From Bacillaceae bacterium (lineage in GTDB: Bacteria > Bacillota > Bacilli > Bacillales_A > Planococcaceae), in contig JASLGI010000205.1 in assembly GCA_030149685.1 (NCBI GenBank), forward strand, positions 1 through 5,728: a DNA stretch of 5,728 nt, given 5' to 3'. Both the position numbers and the translations under genes were made by a program. Below the pieces are notes generated by a model that worked only from the letters and a program-made list of their open reading frames with translations, did not search any database and was not told the origin of the DNA. This document shows, in pieces, positions 5,723-5,728 of this stretch (position 1 is its first letter; the number at the start of each line of letters is the position of its first letter).

Positions 5723-5728
5723 TTTCAT

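Noticed and set aside
1..5728. CRISPR arrays, insertion sequences, tRNA or rRNA genes, riboswitches
   Set aside because: No regularly spaced repeats, transposase coding, terminal inverted repeats or RNA-gene motifs were seen on either strand.

Overview
The window is a stretch of AT-rich chromosome, most likely from a member of the Bacillales (Bacillaceae, Planococcaceae or Staphylococcaceae relatives). Three things point there: strong AAGGAG-type ribosome binding sites, the argC-argJ-argB-argD gene order known from Bacillus, and a sigma-A type promoter with a 17-base spacer and a likely arginine-repressor box in front of argC. The genus cannot be fixed from the sequence. Every supported gene lies on the minus strand, so the window reads from right to left.

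Right edge to position 1479: positions 5665-5728 hold the argC control region. A likely ARG box sits next to a good promoter, followed by a leader of only about 30 nt. Four tightly packed arginine-biosynthesis genes follow. They are argC (N-acetyl-glutamyl-phosphate reductase), argJ (glutamate/ornithine N-acetyltransferase), argB (acetylglutamate kinase) and argD (acetylornithine aminotransferase). Gaps are 14 nt between argC and argJ, a 38-nt overlap between argJ and argB, and 1 nt between argB and argD, so this is one translationally coupled operon. Together the proteins make ornithine from glutamate: ArgJ acetylates glutamate, ArgB phosphorylates it, ArgC reduces it, ArgD transaminates it, and ArgJ moves the acetyl group back to a new glutamate. 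The carbamoyl-phosphate synthase and argF genes that follow argD in B. subtilis are absent here.

Positions 1288-1478 are a 191-nt spacer without a convincing terminator. It holds a perfect GGGAATTCCC palindrome and a weak promoter candidate for the next gene.

Positions 1287-82 encode a type II sulfide:quinone oxidoreductase, close in motif structure to the human mitochondrial enzyme. A second gene starts 31 nt after it with a good ribosome binding site, but only its first 16 codons are inside the window. This pair is probably a separate sulfide-detoxification or respiratory unit, unrelated to arginine synthesis.

The coding content belongs to known families, and no undescribed system was found. 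The most useful second looks are the sqr upstream palindrome, the long argJ/argB overlap, the sqr neighbour that runs off the edge, and the start-site choices for argC, argJ and argD.
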